From an uncultured candidate division WPS-2 bacterium (GTDB taxonomy: Bacteria > Vulcanimicrobiota > Vulcanimicrobiia > Vulcanimicrobiales > Vulcanimicrobiaceae): DNA of 64,000 nt. Position 1 is the first letter of the stretch, and each line of letters starts with the position of its first letter. Positions 8,663-17,663 of this stretch are shown here, in pieces. The notes below the pieces were generated by a model that did not search any database, was not told the DNA's origin, and worked only from the letters and a program-made list of their open reading frames with translations. Location: positions 57,290 to 121,289 of the forward strand of contig CALEYW010000080.1 in NCBI GenBank assembly GCA_937927945.1, in the 5' to 3' direction. A program made the position numbers and the translations under genes.

Positions 8663-10944
8663 TCACCACGGTGCGGTGACCCGGACGACGACGCGGCGCG
8701 GAGCGTTCCACTGCGTCGTGTTGAAACCGTTGTTCACCTTGAGCAGGAAACGGTGGTCGAAAATGTTGTCCACCGAGACGGTGTAGCCGAATTTGCGTGA
8801 CGCGCGATCGGGCTGGCGGCCGAACGACGCGTTCATCAGCCAATGCGCCGGCAGTCGCCCTTGGCCGCTTTCGAACTGCACTGGGAAGCCGGTTCCGTAC
8901 TCGGCCTGTAGGGTCGCGAAGCCGAGCAGTCCCGCGCCGAATCGCCGCGTGTAGAACGCGTTTCCTTCCCAGCGCTGGTCGTGATCTTCGGGCTGGAGCG
9001 TGATGTCGCCGACGCTGGCGGGTGTGAACAGGAAGGTCGAACCGGAGACGCCGCCCGCTTCGGCCCGCGAGAACGTTGCCGAGACGCCCATGTCGGTATT
9101 CGCGGAGGTCGCGTCGAGCCGCAGCTCGAGCCCGCGATCGCGGGCCACGGCGTTGTTGAACACCGCGAAGAGCGGCGTGTTGGCGAGCTGGGTCGTGTCG
9201 AGCACGTTGACGGCAGTGCGGTCGAACGCGTTGAGATAGGCGCGCAATCCCGTCCGGAACGTGTGCGCGAGGCCGACCTCGACGTAGGTGTCGCGTTCCG
9301 GCCGCAGATCGTACACCGGCGCATCGTTCGATGAGGTCTGCGTGACGACCGCATCGCGCCGCACGTCTTCCAGGCTCGGCGCCGCGTAGAGGCGGCCGTA
9401 ATAGGCATGCAGCACGGTGCCGCGCGCGATCTCGTCGTTGATCTCGATGCGCGGGCTCAATTGGGCACCGCCGACGTAGCCGGTGCTGTGGTCGAAGCGC
9501 AGGCCGCCGCTGATCGCGAGCGTGCGGCTCGGCGTCCACTTGTCTTCCACGTACGCGCCGATCTGGGTGCCGCGCTGCGCCGCGTTGTCGGGGAAATCCG
9601 GCAACCCGGTGATGCGGATCAGGCTGCTCGAACGGAAGTTTTCCTGCAAGAGGTCCAGCCCGGCTTTGATCGCGTGATGGTCGCTCGCGTGAAACGTCGA
9701 GGCCCGCAAGCCGGTGTAGGACGCTACCCGGTCCTGACGCAAGCCGTTCTGCGGTGTCGTCGACCCGTCGGCGTTCACCACGAAGGCCTGCGTGTCGTTG
9801 GCCAAATCGCCGCCGTAGGCGACGCGGTTCCAGCGCACCCACGGCACGACGCGAAAGTACCCGCTGCCGTCGCGCGAGGTCTGTGTGAACGACACGCTTG
9901 CGAAGCGATCGTACTCGCTCTGGACGTCGTCGGTGCCCGGCGGCGTCACGAACGGCGAGGACGGATCGTTCGGGTTCGTGTTGATCGGAATCTGGAACGA
10001 CGCATATTGGTTGGAGAGGTCGGCCGAGAGCACGTTGCGCTCGCCCAGCGGCAGCGAGATGCGCAGGAACTGGTCGGAGGTCGAGGACGCGTCGTGCAGC
10101 GCGTTGCGCGTGGGCGCGTCGAGGCCGCGGTCGCTGCGCTGCGTGTTGAGCGCGAGCGCGAACTGCGCGCGGCCGGCATTGAAGCGCTGCGCGAGCCGCA
10201 CGTCGGACGTTCCGAGCTCGCCGGCGCCCAAAGTCAGCGCGCCGCCAGCCGGGCCGGCGTCGATCCCGCCGCTGACCACGTTGACGACGGCGCCCTGGCG
10301 CGAGCCGCCGAACTCGGCCGGAAAGGCACCGGTGAAGATCTCGACGGCCTGCGCGTTGCGCGGGTCGATCAACTGCGCGAAGTTCGAGCTCGTCGACTGC
10401 GGCAGCGGAGCGCCGTCGAGTTCGAACGTCAGACCGTGGAAGCCGTGCGCGACCGGCTCGTCGTACGAGAAGCGCACGACGCCGGGAACTTGCTGCACGA
10501 TCGCGTCGAGGCTGTCGTTGCGCGGAAGCGCTGCGAGCCGCCGAGCCCCGTACGCGTTCTGCGAGACGGGAGTCCCGCGCACGCCGGTCGCGCTAGCGCC
10601 GGTGCGGCCGATCAGCTTCGCCGCGAGGAGATCGACGTCGACGACCGCGTCGGTTGCGACGTCGATCGTCGCGGCGGCGGTGCCGGCCGGCGAGATCGCC
10701 TGCCGGTGTAGTGACCGAACGGGACGCGCGGGAACGCAAAGCGCCCGTCATCACCAGTCGTCGCCGTATAGCTGGTCCGGTCGCCCGTCAGCGTCACGGT
10801 GACGTGCGCGATCGGCCGGTGATCCGGACCGGTGAGGGTCCCGCGAACGATGCCGACGACGTCGGCCCGAGCGGGCGCGACCGTCGTGACGAGGACGGCC
10901 GTGCTCATCGCCAAAGCGGCGAGCACCGAACGGGTGAGGTCCAT
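8663..10944 (-). pseudogene. TonB-dependent receptor with a single-base frameshift
   Basis: Outer-membrane active-transport receptor. An intact piece from 10582 down (639 residues) carries the plug (DSLDAIVQQVPGVV, FTGAFPAEFGGSRQGAVV) and a barrel ending VRVTAPW. The N-terminus is in another frame from the ATG at 10944: signal peptide (SVLAALAMSTAVLVTTVAPARA) and a carboxypeptidase-like regulatory domain (VRGTLTGPDHRPIAHVTVTLTG). The frames join near 10704: frame one reads PFGHYTG and the second resumes QAISPAGTAAATIDV. One inserted base would give a continuous YTVQAISPAG. Either a recent inactivating deletion or a sequencing error; everything else looks functional. Confidence 0.85.
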
Positions 10945-11074
10945 GGAATCTCCGAGCCGGAAAAGCGAAACGAACGACGCCGGCTGAGCGGTCCCGTCGC
11001 CGATGATCGGTCCTGGGCGTGAAGAACGCCTGAAGCCGAGAGAACGGACGCTCGCAGCGCCGGGGGAAGGTTCG

Positions 11075-11527
11075 CTACCGGTGCGGAGGAGCGCGCGAAG
11101 GATTGCGCCGCGCGATCGCCGCGCGCGCCGGGACCATGGGGGGACGACCGACGGACAGCCAGCTAGCGCCGGCACCAGGCTCTACAACGAAGCGCAGTGC
11201 CGCCGTCAGCGCGTCGACGATTGGTGCCGCCGCCGACAAGGCGAGCCACGCGGCAACGCCGAGGGCAAGGGCGGCGAGGACGAGGGCGACGTTGAGGACG
11301 AGCGGGCAGACGTCGCCCGTGCCCGCCGCGGCAGAGGCCATCCCGGACATCCCGGGCATCCCGTCCATCCGCATCGCCTCGCCGGCGCTCAGGTGCTGGT
11401 GACAGAGGACGAAACCCGCTCGGGCGAGCGCGACAAAGCCCGCGGAAGCTAGCCCAGCTCCCGTGGCAACGACGGCGAGCACGCTAGCGCGCGCACGGAC
11501 GTTCTGCCTCATCGGTTCCTCAGACAT
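11075..11527 (-). CDS. Small Met/His-containing membrane protein, unknown function
   Basis: 150 residues with two clear hydrophobic segments: about 14-40 (VLAVVATGAGLASAGFVALARAG) and about 75-105 (LVLNVALVLAALALGVAAWLAL). Between them is a loop with CHQH and MRMDGMPGMSGM followed by a Cys at CPLVL, which could bind a soft metal such as copper; that is inference only. The C-terminus is basic and Pro-rich. It precedes the frameshifted TonB receptor on the same strand by about 130 bases, so joint function in metal uptake or handling is possible. The start could be 11527 or the ATG at 11512. No family recognised. Confidence 0.55.
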   Translation of the reverse strand: MSEEPMRQNVRARASVLAVVATGAGLASAGFVALARAGFVLCHQHLSAGEAMRMDGMPGMSGMASAAAGTGDVCPLVLNVALVLAALALGVAAWLALSAAAPIVDALTAALRFVVEPGAGASWLSVGRPPMVPARAAIARRNPSRAPPHR

Positions 11528-11600
11528 ACCGCAACGCCGGCCGGATGACCTCGCTCGCTAGGCGGGTCCTGCCGCCCCTTGAGTCGTAGACGGGTCGCTC

Positions 11601-11843
11601 GTGATCGACGCTGTGATAACCGCCATGCTCCGCGAGACGATGCCCGACGCCGAAGTCCGGGTGTACGACATGACCGGCACCATGGACCATCTCGAGGTGT
11701 TCGTACGAACGAAGGCGTTCCAGGGCATCTCGCCGCTCGACCGGCACCGCATGGTCGAGAAGGCGCTCGCCCCGGCCCGCGCCGATGGGCGCATCCACGC
11801 GCTTCAAATCCGCACCGCCACTCCCGAGGATACCAATGGCTGA
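11601..11843 (+). CDS. bolA: BolA family protein
   Basis: 80-residue BolA/IbaG-type protein. The class-II KH-like fold is recognisable from VYDMTGTMDHLEVFVRTKAFQGISPLDRHRMVEKAL with the conserved helix ending in ALQI. BolA proteins form [2Fe-2S]-bridged or apo complexes with monothiol glutaredoxins; the next gene encodes exactly that partner and overlaps by 8 bases. Role inferred: iron-sulfur cluster trafficking or iron sensing in the cytoplasm. Confidence 0.9.
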   Translation: MIDAVITAMLRETMPDAEVRVYDMTGTMDHLEVFVRTKAFQGISPLDRHRMVEKALAPARADGRIHALQIRTATPEDTNG

Positions 11844-12186
11844 CCTGCACGACGAGATCAAGCGCGAGATCGCCGACAATACGATTCTCGTCTACGGCAA
11901 AGGAACCAAAGACGCTCCGCGCTGCGGCTTCACCGCCGAGACGATCCAGTTCTTCAACGCTTTCGGCTACCCGTTCGCGGTCGTCGACGTGCTCGAGAAC
12001 ATGCCCAAGCGGCAGGCCCTCTCCGAGCAAACGGACTGGCAGACACTTCCGAAGGTGTTCATCGCCGGGCAGTTCTACGGCGACACCGACATCCTCGAGC
12101 CGATGGCGAAAAGCGGCGAGCTGGCCAAGCTGCTCGAAAAGTCGTTCGAAGGCAAGGGCGTCACGCCGTCCATCCAGCTCCGCTAG
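11836..12186 (+). CDS. grxD: Monothiol glutaredoxin (Grx4/GrxD family), CGFT variant
   Basis: 116 residues. Cytosolic CGFS-class glutaredoxin that carries a glutathione-coordinated [2Fe-2S] cluster. Recognisable by KGTKDAPRCGFTAETIQFF with Cys30 as the cluster ligand, then the TLPKVFI cis-Pro segment and the GDTDIL glutathione-binding segment. The motif is CGFT rather than the usual CGFS, a conservative change. The ATG at 11836 lies inside the end of bolA, so the pair is probably co-translated. Confidence 0.92.
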   Translation: MADLHDEIKREIADNTILVYGKGTKDAPRCGFTAETIQFFNAFGYPFAVVDVLENMPKRQALSEQTDWQTLPKVFIAGQFYGDTDILEPMAKSGELAKLLEKSFEGKGVTPSIQLR

Positions 12187-12192
12187 CACCGC

Positions 12193-12660
12193 GTGCTGGA
12201 GCTGTACGAACCGGGGGGCGAAGCCGCATGGCTTCGCTCCTTTCGTTTTGCCCTCGAGGTGCGGCCGCGCTTCTGCGAAACCGACGCCCTCGGCCACGTC
12301 AGCAACACCGTCTACACCACGTACTGGGAGCTGGGGCGGCTGCGCATGTTCGCGGCGATCGGCGAGGCTGACGACTCCCCGCAGCGCACCTTCGCGTTTC
12401 AGCACATGGCCGTCGAGATCACGACGCGCATGCTGCGCCCGTGCTTCTACGATGAGGAACTCCTGGTCCACACCCGCGTCCACTCGCTGGGGCGCAGCAG
12501 CATGGTGATGGAGCACGCGCTTTCGGGGGCCGAAACGGAAGAGATCCGGGCCCTCGCCCGGATCGTCGTCGTCGCCAGCGACGGCGAAAACGCGATCCCC
12601 TGGACCCCCGGACAGCGGACAAAACTCGAAGCATTCGAGGGACGAATCCTGACGCCGTAG
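12193..12660 (+). CDS. Acyl-CoA thioesterase, hotdog (4HBT) family
   Basis: 155 residues, GTG start 7 bases after the glutaredoxin stop. The N-terminal RPRFCETDALGHVSNTVYTTYWE is the 4HBT signature (catalytic Asp in TDxxGHVxN). Such enzymes hydrolyse acyl-CoA thioesters in the cytoplasm; chain-length preference cannot be read. The C-terminus after VVVASDGENAIPW fits the family. Likely the third gene of the bolA-grx transcript, although a functional link is not evident. Confidence 0.88.
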   Translation: MLELYEPGGEAAWLRSFRFALEVRPRFCETDALGHVSNTVYTTYWELGRLRMFAAIGEADDSPQRTFAFQHMAVEITTRMLRPCFYDEELLVHTRVHSLGRSSMVMEHALSGAETEEIRALARIVVVASDGENAIPWTPGQRTKLEAFEGRILTP

Positions 12661-13632
12661 TGGGGACCATCACTCGGCCTACCTTTCTGGCGGCGCCCTG
12701 CTCGCGCCGGTGCGTCGAATCCAAGTCGCCGGCCGGCCGAGTAAATCGGCCGGTACGTCAAACGCAGACTCGACGCGATCGGGACCGGCGCGCTCAACGT
12801 CGCGCTGCTCACGCACTTCCACTCCTCAGATTGGTGACGTCGGCGACGATGCTTTCCCTCACGGCTCGCAGCGTACCGGCTTAGCGGCATCACCGACGTT
12901 GCCGAACTCGTGACGATCCGCCGTCTCATCGATCGCGGCTTTCCGAGCTACGACTATCCCGCTATCCGTCGCGACGCGACGATGGACAACTATCGCGCCT
13001 TCGAAGCGAGCGCGCCGCAGCGCGGGACGCGGGTCGAAGCGTTCGCCGTCGGCAACGCGCGGCAACTCGGACTCGAACGCGATCGCCCCGTCTACCCCAG
13101 GCTTCGCCCTACGCAACCTGACGGCTACGGCGAGGTTATGGAGCGGCCACGGTGAGCGCCAGGCAACGCGCCATTTTCCGCGGCTCGCAACGCTGTCAGC
13201 CGACGCATAACCGGACGTTCGGTGCCGGCCTGGAAGCCGCTGCGCGAGACGGTCGCCGTATGCGCGCCGGAAACGGTGGACGCCGCCGCCCGGGCGCTCT
13301 GCGCGACGACGGGGACGGTCGGCGCAAACGCCGGTGCCTTATCGAAAGGCCCACGGACGATCACGCAACGCCCCACGACGCCCGGGACGCGTGACAAATG
13401 AAGCCCAGGGGGCGCTCCTATGAAGCGACGACAACGAGGTATGACATTGCGCCGCGGCCCGAGCGCGACTGAACGAGGCTTCGACGAAAGCCCGCCGGAG
13501 TCTACCAGGAAGTGCTTACGTCCCGTTATCGCGGGCCCTTCGGTGAGAGGATAATCGGACGCAAACGCGGAGGACTTCGCCTGGCGCGGCCCGTTCGGGC
13601 CCCGACAAACCCAATTCCCGAAAGGATCACCC
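12661..13632. other. Degenerate intergenic region of about 970 bases
   Basis: No intact gene is supported here. After the MBL-like remnant there is a protein-like stretch on + (about 12880-13090: LVTIRRLIDRGFPSYDYPA, then NYRAFEASAPQRGTRVEAF and GNARQLGLERDRPVYP) with no good start and a low-complexity end; I do not recognise its family. The rest (about 13100-13630) has only short or shadow frames. The last 230 bases are the leader of the following TonB receptor gene. No riboswitch consensus was recognised in it. Confidence 0.6.
12700..12913 (+). pseudogene. Remnant of a metallo-beta-lactamase-fold hydrolase
   Basis: Two frames together read like the metal-binding core of an MBL-fold enzyme. 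One frame has GALNVALLTHFHS ending at a stop (about 12790-12835). The next frame continues QIGDVGDDAF (about 12824-12853), which resembles the THFHSDHIGDxGD core with the junction damaged. No start, no downstream MBL motifs and no continuous frame remain. Called a pseudogene fragment from motif similarity only. Confidence 0.45.
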
Positions 13633-16600
13633 GTGCGCACACTATTACGTGCCTTGGCGACGTCTGTTTTGGCTCTCGTCGGTTTCGTCGGACCCGCTAG
13701 CGCGGCGACGATGTCGAACGTCGTGGCACAAGCCGGTATCGCGCAGGGTACGCTGACCGGCAAAATCACCGATGCGCGCGGCACGCCCCTGGCCGGCGCA
13801 GCCGTCACGGTCAGCGGCGCGGGCACGACGCGCTCCGCGACGACCGCCGGGGACGGGACGTTCTCGTTCACCTTGCCGCCTGGGCTCTACTCGATCGTGA
13901 TCAACCACGGCGGCTACCAGTCCGTCCAGAACGACGACATCGCCGTCGTGGCCGGCAGCGCCGCGAATCTGACGATCCCGATGGCTGAATCTTCGACGCA
14001 GACCCTGCAGACGATCGGGCGCGTCTCGACGTCCGGCAACCGCAATCCCATCAATACCAACGTCAGCGCGGTCTCGACGCTCAACGCCAACGTGATCGCC
14101 GAGCGCGTCCCGACGAATCTCAACGATGTCGTGACGGAACTTCCCGGCGTCTCAATCGCGCGCACGACGGGCGCCACCGCCAACTCGTTCTTTGTCACGC
14201 GCGGCTTCTACATTCAGCAGAAGGTCAACGTCGACGGCCATCCCGTCGCATCCGGCCAGTTCGGCAACTGGAACACCAACTACGCGTCGCCGTTCATCTT
14301 CGATCAGATCGAGGTCCTCAAAGGCGCCGGCCTCAACGGCCCGACCGCCGGCGAGTCGGCGATCGGCACCATCAACCTGCGCACCCGCGACTTCACCCCC
14401 CGCAACACCTTCGAAGCGACCGCCGGAATCGACTCGTTCAGCGGCTCGTATCTGAACTTGTTCGGCAGCGCGAACCTGCTCAACAACAAGCTCAGCGTCC
14501 TCGCGGCGCGCACGAGCTCCGGCTACAACGGGCCGTGGAACAACGTGTTCACCAATCGGGTCGGCACCGTCAGCGGGCTCCCGGTCGGGACGTATCAGCC
14601 GCCGTCACCGAACGGGCTCATCCAATTCCAGGGGGATCTGAGCAACCGGTACAACCTCGAGGCGGAGCTCGCAAAGATTCGCTACCGGTTCTCCGAGAAC
14701 ACCTCGGTGACGGCCGAGTATTTGGGACTGCAAGGCCAGTACTTCCCGCAGGGCGGCGCCTACGCGAGCTACTACGGTAAGGTCAATGTCGGCTATTGCG
14801 CCAACGGCACAACGATCGTGTTCGACCCGACCAAATGCAACACAACGTCGGCGTACAACGCGCCCTACGCCGCGTCGCTGGCCGGCTCGATGGTCGACGC
14901 ATACCAGTGGTTTCCCAACTCCTACGTCCAGAACAACGAGCCGCAATTCAGCGCCGAGCTCCGGACGACGCTCAAGAACGATACGATCTTGATCCGGCCC
15001 TACGCCGCCGAGATCAACCGGTTCATCAACGGCCAGTACGAGGTACTCTACCCGGGCAACAACGGGCAGTGGTTCCAAGTGACGAACGCGGCGAACTGCC
15101 AAGTCGCGTTCCAGTCGCCGACCACGGCCAACGGCGGCGTCGCCAAGGGTCCCTGTTTCGGCCAGAACGCCCAGTACAACTCGCCGGCGTATATCGGCGG
15201 CGCAGCCAACCCGCACAGCTTCTCGACGACGACGGCGGCGCCGACGTGCACCACCGCGAACCCCTGTTGGACGACGTCGACCGCGCAGTCCAACGACGGC
15301 TCCTACAACTACGGAACGCCGTTCTCGCAGCCGGAGCGCGACTATCTCCACGGCGTGACGTTCTCGTACGTCCACCCGGTGGGCGAAAACGTCTACAACT
15401 TCTCGTACGACTACAACAACGAGAACTCGACGTTCTATTCGGGCGACCTGAACCCCGCCCCCGCGGGATGCTCATTCGTCATCGGCAGCGGTCAGCCCAA
15501 CGCCGCCGGCAAGCCGAACTATCAGCCTACGTGTCCGCTGAGCTTCTTGCCGAAGACCGGCCTCGGCTACGCGCCGACCAACATTCGCAAGAACGACTTC
15601 TCGCTGACCGGCCAGTTCCAGCTCACGCCGCGACTCCAGCTGGCCGTCGGGAACTACCTTACGATCTACCACCCCGACGCACAGATCGAAGACCCGAGCG
15701 TCCTCAACCAGTACCAAAACCTGGGCGCTCCGCTGGCCGCGCCGTTGCAACTCGTCCACGTCGGCAAGGGGTACACGCACTACGATCCCCACTTCGGCTT
15801 GGAGTATCGCGCGAATCGCGATCTGGTGCTGCGCGCCACCGCAGGTTCGTCGATTACGGACCCGTATGCGAGCATCATCTCGGGGATCGATCGCGTCGAC
15901 CCGCCGAATGGGGCGAACAGCAACACCTACACGCTGACCCGTGCGAATTCGAATCTGCTTCCCGAAACCCAGGTGTCGTACGATCTCGGCGGGGATCTGC
16001 GCCTGGGAGACGGCGGGGTGCTCTCCGCCGATGTCTACAGCATCGCGATCCACGATGCGTTCGCCGCCAACAACGTCGCGCTCACCGGCCCTGCGCTGAT
16101 CGCCGCGCAATGCGCATACCCGGGCGCCAGCCCGGTCGCCATCACCGTCAGTTGCCCGAGCGGGCCGGTCACCGGCGGCGGCACGGGCAGCGGCTACTTC
16201 GTCAACCAGACGATCAACGTCGGCGCGCTCAAAGCGTATGGACTCGAAGTCTCGCTACGGAAGAATCCGCTGCTGGGCTACGGCTACTACGTCTCGGGCT
16301 CACTCGAGCGCGCATTCTACGACCAGATCTCGCCCTCGATCTACCTCGGCGGACAGACGCCGCTGATCAACGGCAAGCAACTCGACGGCTCGATCCTTGG
16401 GACGGGTTCGGTCCCGTACCTCAAGACCTACGCCGAGCTGAGCTACGCCTTCGTGCGCGATGGGCTGATCTCGGTGGGGGCGGACTACGAAGGGTTCAAC
16501 AACTCGACGTACGGGCCGCCGTACACTCTGTTCAACGCGACGATCCGCGTCCCGGTCGCGAATGGATGGCCGCTCGAATTCGCGATCGACAACCTTCTCG

Positions 16601-16770
16601 CGTACAGCACCGGAACCGCGTTGGGACGAGCGCTGCAAAACCAGGGCTCCCAGACGGTCCGCTACGGCTGCAAGTCCGACGGCACCAACTGCACGTACAG
16701 CACTTCCGCCAAGTCGCTGCAGTTCGTGTACCCGCGCAACGTGCGCATCCAGCTCTCGCATCGCTTCTAG
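13633..16770 (+). CDS. TonB-dependent receptor with carboxypeptidase-like regulatory domain
   Basis: 1045 residues, GTG start preceded by GAAAGGA. Signal peptide (LLRALATSVLALVGFVGPASA), then a carboxypeptidase regulatory-like beta-sandwich (about 38-115: GKITDARGTPLAGAAVTVSG), then a linker with TLQTIGRVSTSG, a plug (ERVPTNLNDVVTELPGVSI; QIEVLKGAGLNGPTAGESAIG) and a long barrel ending in RIQLSHRF, with the terminal aromatic expected of an outer-membrane protein. It imports an unidentified ligand using TonB/ExbBD energy. The TLQTIG linker also occurs in the receptor at 43.7 kb, so the two are paralogous. No ligand-specific neighbour is present. Confidence 0.93.
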   Translation: MRTLLRALATSVLALVGFVGPASAATMSNVVAQAGIAQGTLTGKITDARGTPLAGAAVTVSGAGTTRSATTAGDGTFSFTLPPGLYSIVINHGGYQSVQNDDIAVVAGSAANLTIPMAESSTQTLQTIGRVSTSGNRNPINTNVSAVSTLNANVIAERVPTNLNDVVTELPGVSIARTTGATANSFFVTRGFYIQQKVNVDGHPVASGQFGNWNTNYASPFIFDQIEVLKGAGLNGPTAGESAIGTINLRTRDFTPRNTFEATAGIDSFSGSYLNLFGSANLLNNKLSVLAARTSSGYNGPWNNVFTNRVGTVSGLPVGTYQPPSPNGLIQFQGDLSNRYNLEAELAKIRYRFSENTSVTAEYLGLQGQYFPQGGAYASYYGKVNVGYCANGTTIVFDPTKCNTTSAYNAPYAASLAGSMVDAYQWFPNSYVQNNEPQFSAELRTTLKNDTILIRPYAAEINRFINGQYEVLYPGNNGQWFQVTNAANCQVAFQSPTTANGGVAKGPCFGQNAQYNSPAYIGGAANPHSFSTTTAAPTCTTANPCWTTSTAQSNDGSYNYGTPFSQPERDYLHGVTFSYVHPVGENVYNFSYDYNNENSTFYSGDLNPAPAGCSFVIGSGQPNAAGKPNYQPTCPLSFLPKTGLGYAPTNIRKNDFSLTGQFQLTPRLQLAVGNYLTIYHPDAQIEDPSVLNQYQNLGAPLAAPLQLVHVGKGYTHYDPHFGLEYRANRDLVLRATAGSSITDPYASIISGIDRVDPPNGANSNTYTLTRANSNLLPETQVSYDLGGDLRLGDGGVLSADVYSIAIHDAFAANNVALTGPALIAAQCAYPGASPVAITVSCPSGPVTGGGTGSGYFVNQTINVGALKAYGLEVSLRKNPLLGYGYYVSGSLERAFYDQISPSIYLGGQTPLINGKQLDGSILGTGSVPYLKTYAELSYAFVRDGLISVGADYEGFNNSTYGPPYTLFNATIRVPVANGWPLEFAIDNLLAYSTGTALGRALQNQGSQTVRYGCKSDGTNCTYSTSAKSLQFVYPRNVRIQLSHRF

Positions 16771-16807
16771 AGCGGGCGTTGCGGCTCGGCCGGCGAAGGC
16801 GCCGGTC

Positions 16808-17263
16808 GTGCCGCGACACTGGCTCTTCAAGACGGAACCCGACGCCTTCTCGATCGAGGACCTGGAACGGGTCAAGCGCGAGGAATGGTCGGGCGTGCGC
16901 AGCTATCAGGCACGCAACCTCATGCGCGAGATGAAGCTCGGCGACCTCGGCTTCTTCTACCACTCCAGCGTTTCGCCGCCGGGGATCGTCGGGATCTGCG
17001 AAGTGGTAGCCGAGGCGCATCCGGACTCGACGCAGTTCGACCGCAAGAGCGAGTACCACGACGGCAGCTCGTCGCCGGCCAACCCGAAGTGGTGGTGCGT
17101 CGACGTCGGGTTCGTCGAAGCGTTCCCGCGCATGATCACGCTGGACGAACTGCGCGCGATCCCCGACCTCGCGCACATGCCGCTGCTGCGACGGGGCCAG
17201 CGCCTCTCGGTGCAGCCGGTCAACGCACTCGAATGGCAGGCGATCGTAGCACTCGCGCGCTAG
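16808..17263 (+). CDS. EVE domain-containing protein
   Basis: 151 residues forming a single EVE domain (PUA-like fold; THYN1/YTH-related): HWLFKTEPDAFSIEDLER at the N-terminus, WSGVRSYQARNLMREMKLGD and GIVGICEVVAEAHPD are signature segments, and WWCVDVGFVEAF is the conserved third strand. EVE proteins are thought to bind modified nucleobases. The GTG at 16808 is chosen because the domain starts immediately after it. It sits 37 bases after the TonB receptor and just before a DUF1304 gene. Confidence 0.9.
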   Translation: MPRHWLFKTEPDAFSIEDLERVKREEWSGVRSYQARNLMREMKLGDLGFFYHSSVSPPGIVGICEVVAEAHPDSTQFDRKSEYHDGSSSPANPKWWCVDVGFVEAFPRMITLDELRAIPDLAHMPLLRRGQRLSVQPVNALEWQAIVALAR

Positions 17264-17291
17264 TCGGCATCAACCAAGGAACGAAGGCGTC

Positions 17292-17663
17292 ATGCACACC
17301 GGTCTCGTCCTGCTGCTCGTGCTCGTCGCGCTGGAGCACGCGTACTTCCTGTACCTGGAGATGTTCCGCTGGACCGCGCCCGCGACGCTCAAAGCCTTCG
17401 GCACCACGGCGGCATTCGCCGAAGAGTCGAAGACGCTCGCCGCCAATCAAGGCCTGTACAACGGTTTCCTCGCAGCCGGCGCGGTGTGGGCGATCCTCGC
17501 CGGGCCGCCGATGCAGAAGCCGCTCGCGATCTTCTTCGCGTCGTGCGTGGTGATCGCCGGGATCTACGGCGGGCTCACGGTCAGCCGCCGGATCATGGTG
17601 ATCCAGGCACTGCCCGCGGCGATCTGCCTGATCGTCGCGCTGGTGAGTTATACGGCTTGGTAG
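17292..17663 (+). CDS. DUF1304 family membrane protein
   Basis: 123 residues with four hydrophobic helices, opening with LLLVLVALEHAYFLYLEMFRW and containing the family-typical NQGLYNGFLAAGAVWA. Function unknown. ATG start with GGAACGAAGG upstream. Its last 16 bases overlap the convergent ppk1 end, so the two transcripts must overlap. Confidence 0.88.
   Translation: MHTGLVLLLVLVALEHAYFLYLEMFRWTAPATLKAFGTTAAFAEESKTLAANQGLYNGFLAAGAVWAILAGPPMQKPLAIFFASCVVIAGIYGGLTVSRRIMVIQALPAAICLIVALVSYTAW

Noticed and set aside
13395..13632. Possible riboswitch leader before the TonB receptor
   Set aside because: No recognisable cobalamin, TPP or SAM consensus boxes.
13125..13871. 248-codon minus frame spanning the TonB receptor start
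   Set aside because: Pro/Arg-rich with no domain and overlapping the receptor signal peptide and regulatory domain.
14796..16934. 712-codon plus frame inside the TonB receptor gene
   Set aside because: Low-complexity Arg/Gln-rich translation; the receptor frame has signal, plug and barrel.
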